Of a DNA stretch of 64,000 nt, positions 9,540 to 22,427 are shown piece by piece. How positions within the stretch are numbered: position 1 is the stretch's first letter; each line of letters opens with the position of its first letter. The stretch lies in the NCBI GenBank assembly GCA_037074705.1, contig CM073591.1, positions 40,218,587-40,282,586 of the forward strand, given 5' to 3'. A program made the position numbers and the translations under genes. Under the pieces are notes generated by a model, which was given only the letters and a program-made list of their open reading frames with translations, did not search any database and was not told the origin of the DNA. Source of the DNA: Zhengitettix transpicula. Its lineage: Eukaryota > Arthropoda > Insecta > Orthoptera > Tetrigidae.

Positions 9540-11050
9540 ATTTAGTGATACATAAAAACGACGGGCAGTTTTACTCCATGCTTTGTCTCGATATACATTC
9601 GGCGCATTAATACTCAAACTTCCTCACTTTAACTGGTGATAATTGTTGCGGAGTGACTTGAAACAGAAAACTAACACACCAGGACCTCCATTTAAGCTCG
9701 TCCATATCAACACAGCCAATAAATATGTTCTCGTTAACATAAAGGCTCATTGTCCTTAAACGTGAAATCGAAACTTAGTCCTCTGATTTAAGAGTCTCAC
9801 ACAGAATTTGACAAGAGCGTTAGTCAATAATATTTCTCTTGTAATACATTTAGTATGCGTTTTATTTATCAATCTCCTCATTCCTTGTTTTCCATATGTA
9901 TTTCGTTATCCATCGACTTCTACCATACTCTACCTCTTCGCATTGTTTATCACACTCCAAGGACCGTCAGACAAATACTTCCTTCCATACGTAAACACGC
10001 CATTGTCCTTAAACTATAATTGCGAAATGAAGATGTCCCTTTTACCTATTATGACAAGATCGATGACCATAAAAATGATAGTATCTGTAGTCGAGGCACG
10101 AAACACCGAGGCAGCGTGGTGTTGTTACGAGGTCACACTCCAATTTACGAGTGTTGTCCTTGGGAGCCACTACAAGTAGAGCTACCAGGGTGTGCCCCAA
10201 CCTTCAACCTTCTCTCTCTCTCTCTCCACCACGAGCGGCTGAAGCCATTCTTAGGTGGCACTCGGTCACGCAAAGAAAATGTAGCTTTGAAATAGACTCA
10301 AATCAGCTGTGACCTTTTCACGAGTTGGCGTCAACGTCAATATTTGACATACGAAACAATGCAGTTATTATGTATAGCAGATATGGTATTCATAATTTTA
10401 GTAGGTTTTTCATTAGGAAACTGTTGTAATCAAATGAAAGGATGAACTATTTCAGGTAAGTCTACAATTCGTGCCAGATAAAATGAAAAATCAAGTTGTT
10501 CTTAAGTGAATGTAATAATTAAACATTTTTAAAACATTCGTTAAATATTTTCATTAAGTCAGGAGACGTAATAAAAAATAATACGTCGTATTGGATAGAG
10601 AAGAGAAGAATTCAAATGTAAAAATCCCGTAACTAATTTCTAGACACGCGCGGAAGGCACGTACACCGGCTTGAACGACAAGGTATTTTTTTCAGTCTAC
10701 AATATTTCTACTGGCAAAAATTAGGGAATGTAGAATATCATATCGCAGAAATCCAATTTTGCTCAATTGTCGACGAGGAAATTAAACCGCAAAGTGATAA
10801 GCGAGGTTGAGGCACCAGACGAGAGTGACGTCGGTAACTGCCAAGTTTTTTTATTTCTTGACACGCCTAGACGGCAGCTTCCAAGTACACGGGGAACATA
10901 TCGATTCTCAGAGCTAACGGAAAATAATGTTATAGTAGTTACAATAAAACAATGTTTTTTAAATATATTGCTTACATATTTTTTATATCCTTGATTTAAA
11001 GAACTCACATCCTGTTTCAGGAGACCACTGTCAACACATTTTCAAATGTA
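9540..11050. other. Low-complexity to AT-rich DNA
   Basis: No gene is recognised. There is a (CT)n tract at about 10207-10226, and the adjacent 10080-10290 is mildly GC-rich. Two overlapping short frames there have no known motif. Confidence 0.35.
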
Positions 11051-11079
11051 CCACTGTGATCAAAAAGTAAGGTGAAATT
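11051..11079 (+). repeat. Left TIR of the mariner
   Basis: The sequence is CCACTGTGATCAAAAAGTAA followed by GGTGAAATT. It pairs with 12335-12363; mismatches are at position 10 (T/A) and about position 27. It would be the transposase-binding site. Confidence 0.9.
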
Positions 11080-11244
11080 GTCATATAAAACTCCCGGGTA
11101 TTAGGAAGGCAGGTAAAGTTTTTTTCATAGGTTGGTAGAACTGTCTATAATATTTGCCAAGCGTCTGTTTGTTAAAAGGTTTAATTAGCTCCGAGTTACA
11201 CGTGTTTCTGTAAACAACCAAAAGTGAATTTTTCTAATTTTGCA

Positions 11245-12256
11245 ATGGGTGATTTTGTTGAGCAAAGAACTTGCATCAAATTTTGTTTGCGGAACGAATA
11301 TTCTTGTGCGAACACGTTTGAAAATGTTGCGGAAGGCCTTTGGTGATCAAACTATGGCACAAAAAATCGTTTATAAGTGGTACAACGACTTCAAAGAGGG
11401 CCGAGAACGCGTTGAAGACGAACCGCGCTCTGGACGACCATCAACTTCTACCGACGAGGGCCACGTCCAGAAGATCAAAGATTTGGTGCTTGAAAATCGT
11501 CGATGGACAATTAGAGATCTCGCTGATAGTGTTCGAATATCATTTGGCTCAGCCCAAACCATTTTGAAGAATGTTTTGTGTCTCAAACGCGTCTAGTCTC
11601 GATCGGTGCCAAAATCGCTCAATTTTTTGGAAAAAAAGCGTCGCGTTGATGTGTGTGAAACTTTGCTGTCTGACTATCAGGACCACTTGAAATGCATCAT
11701 TACTGGAGACGAGACTTGGATTTACTCATATGACCCTGAAACCAGCGACCAATCCAGCGAATATCGTGCAAAAGGTGAAGCAACACCGAAAAGACCACGG
11801 CAAAGTCGATCGAAAATCAAGGTAATGTTGACAGTTTTCTTTGATTATCGTGGTGTGGTGCACTATGAATTCCTTCCGCCGGGCCAAACTGTCAACAAAG
11901 AATATTATTTGAGCGTTATACGTCGTTTGCGTGAAGCTATTCGCCTGAAACGGTCGGAATTATGGGCGAACAACTCTTGGTTCCTTCATCACGATAATGC
12001 ACCATGTCAGACTGCATTGGTTCTTTGCGAATTTTTTGCCAAAAATTCGACTCATATCGTTCCGCAACCACCGAATTCGCCTGATTTGGCTCCGTGCGAC
12101 TTCTGGCTATTCAGCAAACTCAAAAGGCCAATGCGGGGGCGCCGTTTTGACACGATTGAGAAGATAAAAACCGAATCGAAAAAGGTCTTGAAGGCTATAC
12201 CGGAAAAAGACTATTCAGACTGTTTTGAGGCCTGGAAAAAGCGGTGGAAAAAGTGA
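11245..12256 (+). pseudogene. Mariner transposase, two inactivating lesions
   Basis: Coding starts at ATG 11245 (MGDFVEQRTCIKF, the mariner N-terminal helix-turn-helix start). That frame runs off at a single-base frameshift near 11319-11326, after which the main frame carries GDQTMAQKIVYKWYNDF. An in-frame TAG at 11594-11596 sits in the linker just before the SVPKSLNF block. The catalytic triad is intact: Asp in GDETW (11708-11710), Asp in HHDNAP (11993-11995), Asp in APCDFW (12098-12100). The last two are separated by 34 residues, which defines DD34D. The conserved YSPDLAP reads NSPDLAP. It ends at TGA 12254-12256. It cannot encode full-length transposase, but the TIRs could still be mobilised in trans. 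Confidence 0.9.
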
Positions 12257-12334
12257 GTTTTATCGGACGGGGATTACTTTGAAGGGGATGAAATTGATTT
12301 GGAAGAATAAATAAAGAATTTATATTTTATAAAT

Positions 12335-12363
12335 AAATTCACCTTACTTTTTGTTCACAGTGG
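12335..12363 (-). repeat. Right TIR of the mariner
   Basis: The reverse complement reads CCACTGTGAACAAAAAGTAA followed by GGTGAATTT. TA follows at 12364-12365. Confidence 0.9.
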
Positions 12364-13322
12364 TATATCATTGGCGGTTTGATGGATATCGTACTTCATA
12401 CAATCCGTTTTAGAAAATATTAATATTTAGGATTTTGATAACAATGCTGTGAAAATATTTTTGTGGTGTCATTATTATATCAAATTTTAGGGAACTGGAA
12501 CAACGAAATATCGGCAAAAAAAACTGAGTTAATGACCATAACTCCGCATAAAAAACATTTATGTTGTATGTAATTTAGTCTAAGCTTAAAAAGTACGGAA
12601 CAGATGATATGTGGGTCATGGATAAAAGAAACATTAATACAAATAATGATAATTATTTTATAATTTCAACAATTGTTAGCGTCTTCATATTTTATATATA
12701 AGATCCCCCTTATGTTTTTTCTAAATAATATTTTCATAAATTTCGGATATCATATTTATTAATGTTTAAAAGTTGGTTGAAACTTTCCAACAAATTAGTT
12801 ACTGCGAGGATCCAGTGGGAGTTTTTACTTAACTGAGGAAAACTTGGTATATTGTCGGATCATTTAAACATTTAAATAATAAGTTTAACAGTATTTCTTG
12901 ATACAAAAAAATTAACTAAATTAAATTTTTACAGTTATCCACTCAAACTTTATTAATGCAAGTCTGAATTGTTGGTTTTCTATGAGAGAATTATAACTAG
13001 AATTTTTCGTTCGACAATCCTCTCGTTTGAAATTTAAGAAGCTTGATTTCTTATTTAACAGATATTTTTCCAATAATAATTAAAAAGACGGTTCAAAAGT
13101 CTCACTATTTTATTCCTAAGCAATTAATGACGTTATACCTTCTTGAAACAAATTTAGTTTACCTACCACATGTTTTAAGAAGTCTCAATCCATTCCTTTC
13201 AAAAAACAAAACTAAGTATTTTTCCCTAACAAAAAACTGGATAAAATAAGGAATAATACAACTCAATTTTTCGAGGGATTACGGAGCGTCGTTCATACGT
13301 ACGATTCTTGCGTTTTTTTTAA
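12364..13322. other. AT-rich DNA without a recognised gene
   Basis: I see nothing beyond AT-rich sequence. The 13043-13249 frame has no motif. Confidence 0.35.
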
Positions 13323-13366
13323 TCACCTGACGAAAGCAACAAAGATTTCAGAAACGTTGCGTGGTA
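13323..13366 (+). ncRNA. Hammerhead-core-like module
   Basis: CTGACGA at 13327-13333, a weak GAAA/TTTC pairing between, then GAAAC at 13351-13355 followed by GTTGC. The order CUGANGA, stem II, GAAA is the hammerhead core. The usual UH cleavage position after a minimal stem III is not met here (GC where GU is expected), so self-cleavage is unlikely. Probably a relic of a Penelope-like element terminus. Confidence 0.4.
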
Positions 13367-16300
13367 TTTAATTTAGCATTTATTTTTGTCTATAATTCGG
13401 ATATTTATTTATCGAATTAGAAACAATAAAAGTGGATTATGAGAGAGCGACTGAATTGGTAATGTGTAGTGGACAGATTAACAGAGCTGAATAAGGTGAT
13501 ATTTCATGGATGTAAATCGTAGCCGATTGTTAGTGAAAGTACTCAGTTACAGCAGCTCTCAGTCGCTGACTTCTGCTTTTCTGAAGAATGAAAGCCTCAT
13601 TATCAACAGTATAAAGCCCTCAACTACTTAAAAGTTGTATCTAGATAGAGAACAAGCGCTAATATGCTTTATTTATTTATTTTTCCTCTCTCGTTTCTAT
13701 TTTCTTTCCCGCCTTCGTCTAGGATTCACCTGAGCCAGCCACGTGATGTCCGTCCTGATGAACGGCTCCACTAACACGAGAATCTTGTAGTGTCGTATGT
13801 GGCTATGACGTAATGAATGCATGACGCCATCACCGCCGTGAGAACAACAGTAGAGAGATCCGCATTCACTGCGTAGTAGTCGGTGAGTTGTTGTGGTTTT
13901 TAGAGATGTACGATGATGATGGCTTGTGAATCACGCTGAGCAGCGCCATTTAAAAAAGTATGTTCGTCATTCATTAGGAATTCCTAATTGGATAAAGAAA
14001 TGCCAACACGTTTAAGCACTACTCTTATTATCTTTTACAGCTGCGAGTAAAGTTCTCTACATTTACCTTTTTTTTAAAAAAAAATTATATGATTTTATCT
14101 TACCCAATGATACAAAAAATTATTTTACAAAATTTAAAAACTCTAAAACTCGATGTTAGAATTTAAGGGAACTGTTTCAAAAAGATTGGTATCTATGGTC
14201 TGTATTTTAAAAAATAATTTAGTAATGTTGTCACAGCTTACATATTACACCCGTTGAAGTGATTGACAGGTGAAAATATCCTGTTGATTCCAAAACTATC
14301 AGCTGGCGTAGCTGATTTAATCCTGATTCAAGATTTGTTCAAAGAATTTGTGAAACGCACCTTTCTTGTTTCGCTACTTTTACTTTTACAAATCTAAAGT
14401 CACTATCAAAATATCTACAAATATTATCTTGTCTAACTGCCTTCTGTAGCAAATCGACATTCATAATAACTGCTACCACAATTTCTCTTTCCGCCGACCA
14501 TATTCCCCTCCATTATAAGTCGTCGTCGATAATTTCCAAGAAATATCTTATCAGAGGACAGTATTAATGCCTGTTAGTTAATATTAATAAGAGTGAATGG
14601 ACAATTACAGATAGAAATTTGAATACAAATACTCTATGAAGCTTCCTCTGTCTATTGACAGACCTTGTCAAGTAACGAAAATCTAAGAAAATTAATTGTT
14701 CATTTCCTCAGTTTTAATATATGCGATATTTTAGCACCTTACTGGGTTCGCAATCCCCAGTCTTCGGATTACCAAATCCGTCGGCGTAAATCAATTCCAA
14801 AGCAGAATATTTTTATTTTTTCACGAATTTGTTCACTACAGTATGAACACATAAAATGAGGCTAAATTAACAAATAATATAACTGAAAAATGAATGAAAT
14901 GACTCGTAACACAGAAAACATTTTTAATTATTTGTCCTAAATGACAAAAAAACAAAGTTTTGGGATTTTTTTCAGGTGATTCAAATTCAAATTATAAAAG
15001 TTCCTAAATTGTTAATTTGGAGAATACGTTTCTTATTGGATGGTAATTTTATATACTAAAGAATTGTAAAGAAAATATAATGTAACATTACTGTTTCATG
15101 ACAGTTATGGACACCTGTCATACTTATTTTTTTTTCTAATTTATACACTCCACAGGATCTCATTTGTCAGTTTTACATTATTATTTGTATGTTAAAATTT
15201 ATTTAACTAATATTCAATTATATTTTTGTACATTATTTTATTGTACTCTCATGTTAGGGGAAATTTATTGCCAGAATTAACAATTTAAGAACTTTTTAGT
15301 AAATTTAAATTTTTTCATCTGAATAAGTACCAAAATAAATGACGAAACGTAGTGATTTGACGTCAAGCAGGGAAACTAATTAAAAGTTTTCTGAATTACT
15401 AGATATTGCTTTCATTTTTTAAGCACTAAATGTCAGATAAAATATATTAATAACGTACTTATTTTTTCTACAGATAAAATTAGGTTAAATTCTTCGGCTT
15501 CATTAGACCACCTTTAAGCACCTTAAACCACGTTTAACAAACGTATAATTGCCATTTAATGGGTACATTTTGAATGTGATGCCAGTGCTCTGAGGCTCAT
15601 ATTTATAGTAGTATATTACACTTAATTTTATAGTTCTGTACCAATCACCTTAATATCACACACGAAGAAATCACTTGAAACACTAATAAACTTTTAATTA
15701 AGGAATATATTAATTAAAGAACATATAATAAAGTTCTACTGTTGGGACTGCTTAGAATCCACTTTTTTCTTTTCTGGCGAGAAAGGGTTACCGCAAACGT
15801 CCTACTAAATGAGAACCCTGTATTTTAAATGTTTGGAGCCGCCAAAAAAATTCAACGTCCACGATTACGTAGTACGATTTTGAAGACACAAAAGCAATAC
15901 ATATTACTGGAGAAAATTATCAGCTTTCGAAAGACATTCCTCGGTCTTATTAACTGAAATTATGGAAACCGTTAAGCAAAGTTAAAGCACCTGTAACTTG
16001 AATGATTCAAAAGACTGCACTTGTTGGAGAACGTGTTGAAAACCAGGGCACCTGGGCTGTAATATATCATTTTCATCTGATATATTTTTATATTGAGATA
16101 AGAATTGATCCTGTGCAACATCGGTAGTGTAAGCGCAAAGGAAATTATGAAGGAAAATGGATCACAAATTGTTAACCGATGAAGCAAACTCAACAAGATA
16201 AATTCTCATATACTACATTTTATATGAATATGAAAAACACATTAGTTTAACCTTTAAATAAATTGGGAAATATATTTATTTAACGAACAAGTTCGTACGT

Positions 16301-17295
16301 AATTATAAATTTTAAAAGCAGCGTCAAACATTGGAGCATCTATATGGTTTAATGGTTTTTCTGGAAATTATCTTTGACAGCGTAAATTATTCGACGAAGA
16401 AAACGATCGCCATCAGTGTGCAGAAATCTTGATACGTTGTCACCAACTAATGAGTCATAGCTACCATCTTGTATGAGCGGAAGGTTCACGTAAATGTACT
16501 ATCGTGACGCATAGACTAGGATTTATACGACTGTACCCTCCAATTAAACATGTTCATGTTAAAAAATATTTAATTATTAGAAAAAAATAGATTAAAATTA
16601 TGCAATCAAATTAAGAGTTTTTCTTGTAAATCACATCGAATATAAACTGTAATGAAAAATAATTTAAGTTTGTATTCTATGGTATTGTTGCGCGATTCAT
16701 CTCATTTCGTATTTCTGAATCCGAGTCTCGGCGCCTGTATCTTCAAAAGAAGTTCGTATTTCCCGTCTCAACCATTCCACAAGATCGGGAAACGGAGAAA
16801 TACAAAGGTCACGCAGGATTTTTCTTATACAAACATATCTTTTATATTTTTTTTTTTGGTATTTGTTATTGCTCGCCAAGAGATAACACAGTGACCTTTC
16901 CCGATTGTCGTTCATCGTTTATCAGAAATGCTAATTTGTCTTTAATTAAGGAGAAAAATCAACAAGTCTATGTTTACATTCATATACAGCGGTTGTAAAT
17001 GAAATGGATTGTTACGAGTCAAACCAAAAGTACTTGTAGGAGAGTCCATTTGTATTATCATTTTTCACTCTTTCATATTTTCCGCTTATATCACTATAAA
17101 TTACTTTGGTCAAACTTTTATAATGCCTTATAGGATAAAATATCAATCTTCGCATTGAAAATACGATATATTAAAATTTAGTAATTGTAATAATCTGACA
17201 TTTTAATTTTACAATAATGAATAAATTTGATATGGGTCATAGAAAATAAGAAAACCATTTGAATGTAGAGTTTTCCAGGGGTCATCTTAAGTGAA
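13367..17295. other. AT-rich DNA; one GC-richer island
   Basis: No gene is recognised. Bases 13725-13905 are GC-richer, with TGACGTAA-type CRE-like and CACGTG E-box-like words, a possible conserved non-coding or regulatory island. At 15920-15952 (minus) a degenerate GAC...GTC...GAAAG hairpin resembles the hammerhead-like modules elsewhere but is too decayed to call. Confidence 0.3.
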
Positions 17296-17335
17296 GCTCA
17301 ACGTTTCGACAGACACGATATCGTCGTTAGATGAC
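17296..17335 (-). ncRNA. Hammerhead-core-like module, left member of an inverted pair
   Basis: On the minus strand: CTAACGAC (17330-17323), an intervening segment closing with GTC, then GAAACGTTGAG (from 17307). One core base differs from CUGANGA (CTAACGA). It points away from the plus-strand module at 17504-17543. Confidence 0.4.
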
Positions 17336-17503
17336 TGATGAAAATAATTGCTACAAATATAATTAGAAAAGATTTCGTACTTAATTTAAAACTTTGACAA
17401 TCTCTAATTATATAAATTAGAGCAAATTAGGACGTTTATTAAAAATAATTGTTGCTATATTAAGATATAAATTATTTCTAACATAAGCCATAAACTCCAA
17501 TTT

Positions 17504-17543
17504 ACACCTGACGAAGTCCTACATTAAGTACTAAATGTTGTTT
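17504..17543 (+). ncRNA. Hammerhead-core-like module, right member of an inverted pair
   Basis: CTGACGA at 17508-17514 is followed by AGTCCT, a loop and AGTACT (five of six possible pairs), then AAATGTTG where other copies have GAAACGTTG. The GAAA has therefore decayed to TAAA, which would abolish activity. Confidence 0.4.
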
Positions 17544-19992
17544 AAATTACTTTATTAACTTTTCTGACCTTTTGGTCTCTTTATTTATTTATATTAAATA
17601 TGATAAAAATAAATAAAAATTAAATAAATGTCATTAAAAATATATAGTACAATTTTGAATCAAAATAAACAAATTTGGTTGATTAAAATCGTGTTCCTCA
17701 AAATATACAGAAATGTGAAAAATTAATTGAGTAATTAATTGTTGTTATTTAATTTATTTGATAAACATTCATATGAATCACTTCTTTATGAAATTAATCG
17801 ATTAGCGTTATAAACGCGACCAGGCTCCTTTAATCTTTCACATCAGTTTAGAACTCTTTAGCCTCTATTCCCAAAGGTGTAGACGAAGTATATAAAATTC
17901 TGATAAACAACGACGTGAATATAGATTACACTTTTAAGCTTCATAAAACCATCAGACCTGGCTCCCTATGTTGACACAATCGTCAGTGAGCAATTGCTTC
18001 AGTAAAACAATCTTATCCTTAATTTCTTGACGGCGTTGGTGATGAGATATTACGTTGGATGAATTTTGCAGACGTTCTTCGCGGTAAAATTTCGCCGACT
18101 CGGTATCAGAACAGATAGATTTTTTAAAAATTCTCTTACGAGCTCAGCGTTTGTTCTTTACTGAAGACCACTGAGCGTTCGATATCTTTTGCTGATTGAT
18201 TATTCGACGTGTCATTTAATACCTTTTAGATGTTTTGAAAGTTTTGGTCGCACTATCGATGAAGAACTTTACATGCGACTGGTGTGATGTTTAACCTGAG
18301 GGTCAAAGATCCACGAAGTTGGCGTAGGTTAACCACCGTCTCTGCTTTTGAGTGTCGTAACATTTCACTGAATATGGTTCGCGAGTTGTATTTTCACGAG
18401 TATGATTGCCGTCGTGAAAGTTCAGAGATTTGAAATGGGAGTAAATGTAGCCAGAATGTTTTTGGAAGGTGAAGATAAATACTGTTCGTAATTTTTACAA
18501 ATGAGACACCATTTATGAATTTTAAATAAACTTTTAATGCGTACTTTTAATTTGAATACAAGGAGTTAAAGTTCCTACAACTGTCTCTGTATGAACTTGG
18601 GATTCAAGGCACCGATGCTACTTCAAGCATTACGTTCACTCCACAGTGAAGCAGAAACAGAGAGGTGAAGCTGATGAGGTAGAAACATCTGCGAAATGGC
18701 ACAGCTCCCCCGAGAGAACAAAGTGTCTTGAGTGTGTTAATGAGGAAGACGAAATGTTCCAGGTGCTGCGCAGAAGAACGGAAACGAGTTATTCGTGGCT
18801 TCCACTATTTCACAACGCAACACGTAATTCTCATATTTGTTTATGTTGATTGGCTCCTCTTCAATTATAATTTTTTTTTCCTGAATTTCCGCAATTATCG
18901 TCCTCAAATGCAGGAACCGGAGTCCACATATCATGACCGCGGTGGTCGTCCTTGTACGGCGAGATTCAAGGTTCCATACAGTTTTCGGGTTTACTTACAC
19001 AGATGGTTCGACGAGTATTCGTGGGACCTTGAACGAATTAACCATAAAAAAAAATTAAACCTAAAAAGTTTGATTGTGATTTTGAGAGATTATTCTAACA
19101 GTTGCGCGATGAAAGCATGACTAATAGGATCAGCTTGGAAAGGAAATTTTTAATTTGGAAGGAAGCGGACTGCTTGCAAATTAAGTAGGCGTAGTCTATA
19201 ATTACAAATAATTGTTTGTGATAATTCCCCCCCCCCCTTCCTCAAAAAAGTTTATAAATGAGTACTATTTAATGACTGGCACTCATTTTGTTCTGCCAAC
19301 TTTCCTATTAAGATCTCAGAATTTTCCACAGCCGACATTTCTATTTATCTAAGCTAAACTGCTTATGAAGTTAGATGATACGTGTTTCAACTCACGCTTT
19401 CGGGTGTTCCATTTTACAAAATAGAATAAATTATTACGGAGTAAATTTTAATTTTTTACTATAGACAGTGTAAGAACTGTAAACATCTTTACCAAATTTA
19501 TATAATCTATAAATATCATTGTCTGCTCTGTTACTCTTGATTTCCAGTATTCCTTAGATCACAGAATAAATTGATCTGTTTGTGTGTGCCCCACAACCAA
19601 AATTTGGTGCGAAATTGTTGGCTTTCTCCAAAAAAATATATTTTAAGAAGCATATAAAAATAAGAATTTATTCTCAGTTGTGAACTAATTATAAATTAAC
19701 AATACCATCTGTATTATTAATATCATTTGTATTTTAAAAGATAACATTTTTCACTGTACATTTCTTAGAATCCTATGAGTTTAGTTTATCCATTTTTTTC
19801 ATACCGGTGTCATCTGAGTTCTTTCATTTCTCAAGAAAACGGTAGGACCAATTTCCATGAACTTTTTTGTTGTTATAAAAATTATTATCGACGGAAATTG
19901 GTCAATAAGTGATAAGGAAGATAAATTGTCCACAAATTTTTTCTTGAATTATAAATGCACAAAAACTGTCAAAATTGGTAAAAAAAAAACCC
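17544..19992. other. AT-rich DNA without a recognised gene
   Basis: No element is recognised. There is an 11-base poly(C) tract at 19227-19237. The 18620-19000 stretch is GC-richer and holds two short open frames (18646-18849 and 18728-19120) with no known motif. I cannot tell a decayed repeat from a lost exon. Confidence 0.3.
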
Positions 19993-20159
19993 TTTCGTCC
20001 TCAATCTAGGACTTCATAAGGATATTTGTAGATAGAGTTGTAGGAAGATGTTATTTATGTAACATCAATATTTTGCTGACATCAATGGAAGAATTTGGCA
20101 ATGTATGGAAATTATTTACTGTCTTGTACATCTTATGAAGTCCTAGATTGAGGACGAAA
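19993..20159. repeat. 28-bp perfect inverted repeat with 111-bp spacer
   Basis: The left arm 19993-20020 is the exact reverse complement of the right arm 20132-20159 (CTTATGAAGTCCTAGATTGA then GGACGAAA). Each arm contains a small GTCCT/AGGAC hairpin followed by GAAA, so two hammerhead-like modules face outward from a common centre. Confidence 0.9.
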
Positions 20160-20166
20160 CGTTGTA
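20132..20166 (+). ncRNA. Hammerhead-core-like module
   Basis: CTTATGA (one change from CTGATGA), then a perfect 5-bp stem GTCCT (20140-20144) with AGGAC (20151-20155) around loop AGATTG, then GAAAC-GTT-GTA. In a minimal type-I hammerhead the last part gives C-G and A-U closing pairs and a cleavable GUA. The stem closely recalls known animal hammerheads. The G-to-T change in CTGA is expected to kill activity. Confidence 0.5.
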
Positions 20167-22427
20167 CTAGTTTTTATGATTTTTTTATTGAATTGTTTCG
20201 GACTTGTTTAGCTGTTTTTATGCATTTATAATTATATAGAAATCAGATTAACATTTTTCCACAACTGTGTGCATGCCATTACAAACAGTCATTTAAGACT
20301 AACCATTAGTTTACTTCTAAAAATCTTAAACTCTATTAGATAAATATAACTACATCTTTAATTCTTTAAATCATCACGATTACATAGGGTATAGAGGTCA
20401 CAATGACTCAATGGGTTATCTTGGTTACATTGGATCAGGCACGACATTATTCATAGAAATAATGCGAAGTGAACAAAATTTACTTCAAAGATAATCAGGA
20501 AATCCTTGTAATTTACTTTCTTAAAAACGGCGAGACGTGCATTATGTTGTGTGTTACATGATACCGATTTCAGTGGAATAGGAATATATTAATTAAATTA
20601 AATATTTCATACTTCGATATTTGTTGGGTGGTACATATTGTGTCTTGGACAGGAAAGAATTAAGTTAAAAGAAATGACTAGAGAAAATATATAAAAATAA
20701 GTTAGAGAATTCATAGGAATATTAGTTAAGGCCAAAAAAACCTATGGAATTTAATACGAAAGAGTCGAACATGATAATTGAACAACTAAGGGACTTTTAG
20801 AGTAGTATGGAATTCTGCTCGCACTGATTAGAGGAAAATGTGAGTTCATTCAGTTAAGCGTCAATGTTACAAAAATCTCTAATGTTCTAATTCTAAGGTA
20901 TACGTTTGGAATATCTTAGTTGCTTCAAAGGGCAATCCAAAAATTATCAAGCAAAATTCTCGGCTTTTTAATGTTGCATGCAGTATTTATTTACTTTGAA
21001 AATATAGATCCATTTTTGTATTTCTTAGGTAAGTGTTTTCCTGTTTTCCAAAAACCGTATCTAAAACAAAATCGAAGCCACCGTTACATTCCACAATTTC
21101 ACTTCAATAACTGAGTAAAGTTTCAGCAGACTTAGATACAAAGTTGGATGCACACAGTAGAATTCGTGTATAGTAATATTTGACACAATGATGTAAAGTA
21201 GGTAAGGTCAGGTGAATGTCATCACACATGCACGCGCAGTCACACACACACACACACAAAGATGAACCTTCACATTAATTTGCGGCTCTCCAGCTCTGTG
21301 ATCAGAATTCGTCTCGCAGGAGAAGAATCACACACACACACAGTCACAGTCCCTTCAAGTAGTGAAAGAGTGCTCCATACAAAAAGACGCAAACTCACGC
21401 TTGAATATACGTAATATAAAGTCACGGGTACACTCAAGAGGACTCAAGACAAAATATTAGGGTGACCAAACAGAGATGTAATAAATATTAAGTTGGGCGT
21501 GAGGGTATTTAATTAATAAAGAATATGTAAGTTACAACAAATTATATATAAAAAAATTGCCAAGAATAGCAAATTGATGACATTACAAAAAAGCTAATTA
21601 AATTTCTAATACATGATACGATTCTGAAACCTAAGGGCCATCAGGTTGAATTCAGTTTGAATTAAACCATTCATTACAATGACCATTTACCAGATGAGAA
21701 TAATAATCCCAACAGAAGCATTTTAGTTTCTAAAAAACCTCTTCCGCCAATTTAATTTTGTTTAGACAAAGCAGCAACCGGTAGAGTACCGATTTGGTGA
21801 TGTATTTCTAGAGTAGTTATGTATTTTTGGGAGAATAGGAGTTTCTCTAAGTAATGAGCTCGTCGAAAGCCACAGCCGAGGAACCCGTTCTGGAGAGAGC
21901 GGCCGGAGTCTCAGACTTCTGACCTCGAAGGTCTCTGGTTCAGATAAAACTTTACACTCTAAACTACTCGATTAGAGTCCACCAAGTAGGACGACCAATT
22001 CACAGACACCTTTCAACACTTTTCGCGTAGACATACAAAATTCACTGTCCATGGAGACGATTTGTGAATTTCATTTTCTGTTCGGTATGCAAGTTAATTT
22101 ATTCTGGGACGCGCTATTAGTCATTATAAATTGTATTCATTTTAATTTAAATTAATATATTTTTGTATGCGATCTAAATATAATTTTAAATCAAATATGG
22201 AAGCGTTTATTAATTAAGTTGCGGAAATTGTTTTAGAAAAATATTATGTATTGTCTATGTTCCCAATGTGAATTTCTATTACTCGTAATCGTAAAAAACT
22301 AACAGCTTGAATTTTCAAGTTATTCTTAATGTAATTGGTCAAAATTCATTCATTATAAATCGGTAACTCTAAAACCAATTTTATGAAACATGTATTTATT
22401 TCGCTACTTTTACTATATTTTATTAAT
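20167..22427. other. AT-rich DNA with CA microsatellites and a tRNA-like patch
   Basis: (CA)n tracts lie at about 21240-21257 and 21330-21341. At 21876-21945 the sequence AGAGCGGCCGGAGTCTC, then CAGACTTCTGACC, then TCTGGTTCAGAT is tRNA-like in order (A-box-like, anticodon-arm-like, B-box-like). It may be a decayed tRNA-derived SINE head. No complete cloverleaf forms. Confidence 0.3.

Larger units (their letters stand above)
11051..12363 (+). mobile_element. Mariner (DD34D) transposon, structurally complete
   Basis: This is a 1,313 bp element bounded by TA on both sides (11049-11050 and 12364-12365), the mariner target-site duplication. The TIRs start CCACTGTGATCAAAAAGTAA on the left and, as reverse complement, CCACTGTGAACAAAAAGTAA on the right. 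They match over about 28 bp with two mismatches. Length, TIR size and single transposase ORF all fit the mariner norm of about 1.3 kb. An AATAAATAAA polyadenylation-like site lies just inside the right TIR (12307-12316). Confidence 0.95.

Noticed and set aside
18646..19120. Two overlapping open frames as possible host exons
   Set aside because: No recognised motif, no convincing splice sites around both ends, and lengths are within chance for the local composition.
19227..19237. Poly(C) run as a G4 or functional tract
   Set aside because: A single homopolymer of 11 lacks separated G-runs and is prone to sequencing length error.
21876..21945. A functional tRNA-Arg-like gene
   Set aside because: The anticodon stem and acceptor do not pair; at best a decayed tRNA-derived fragment.
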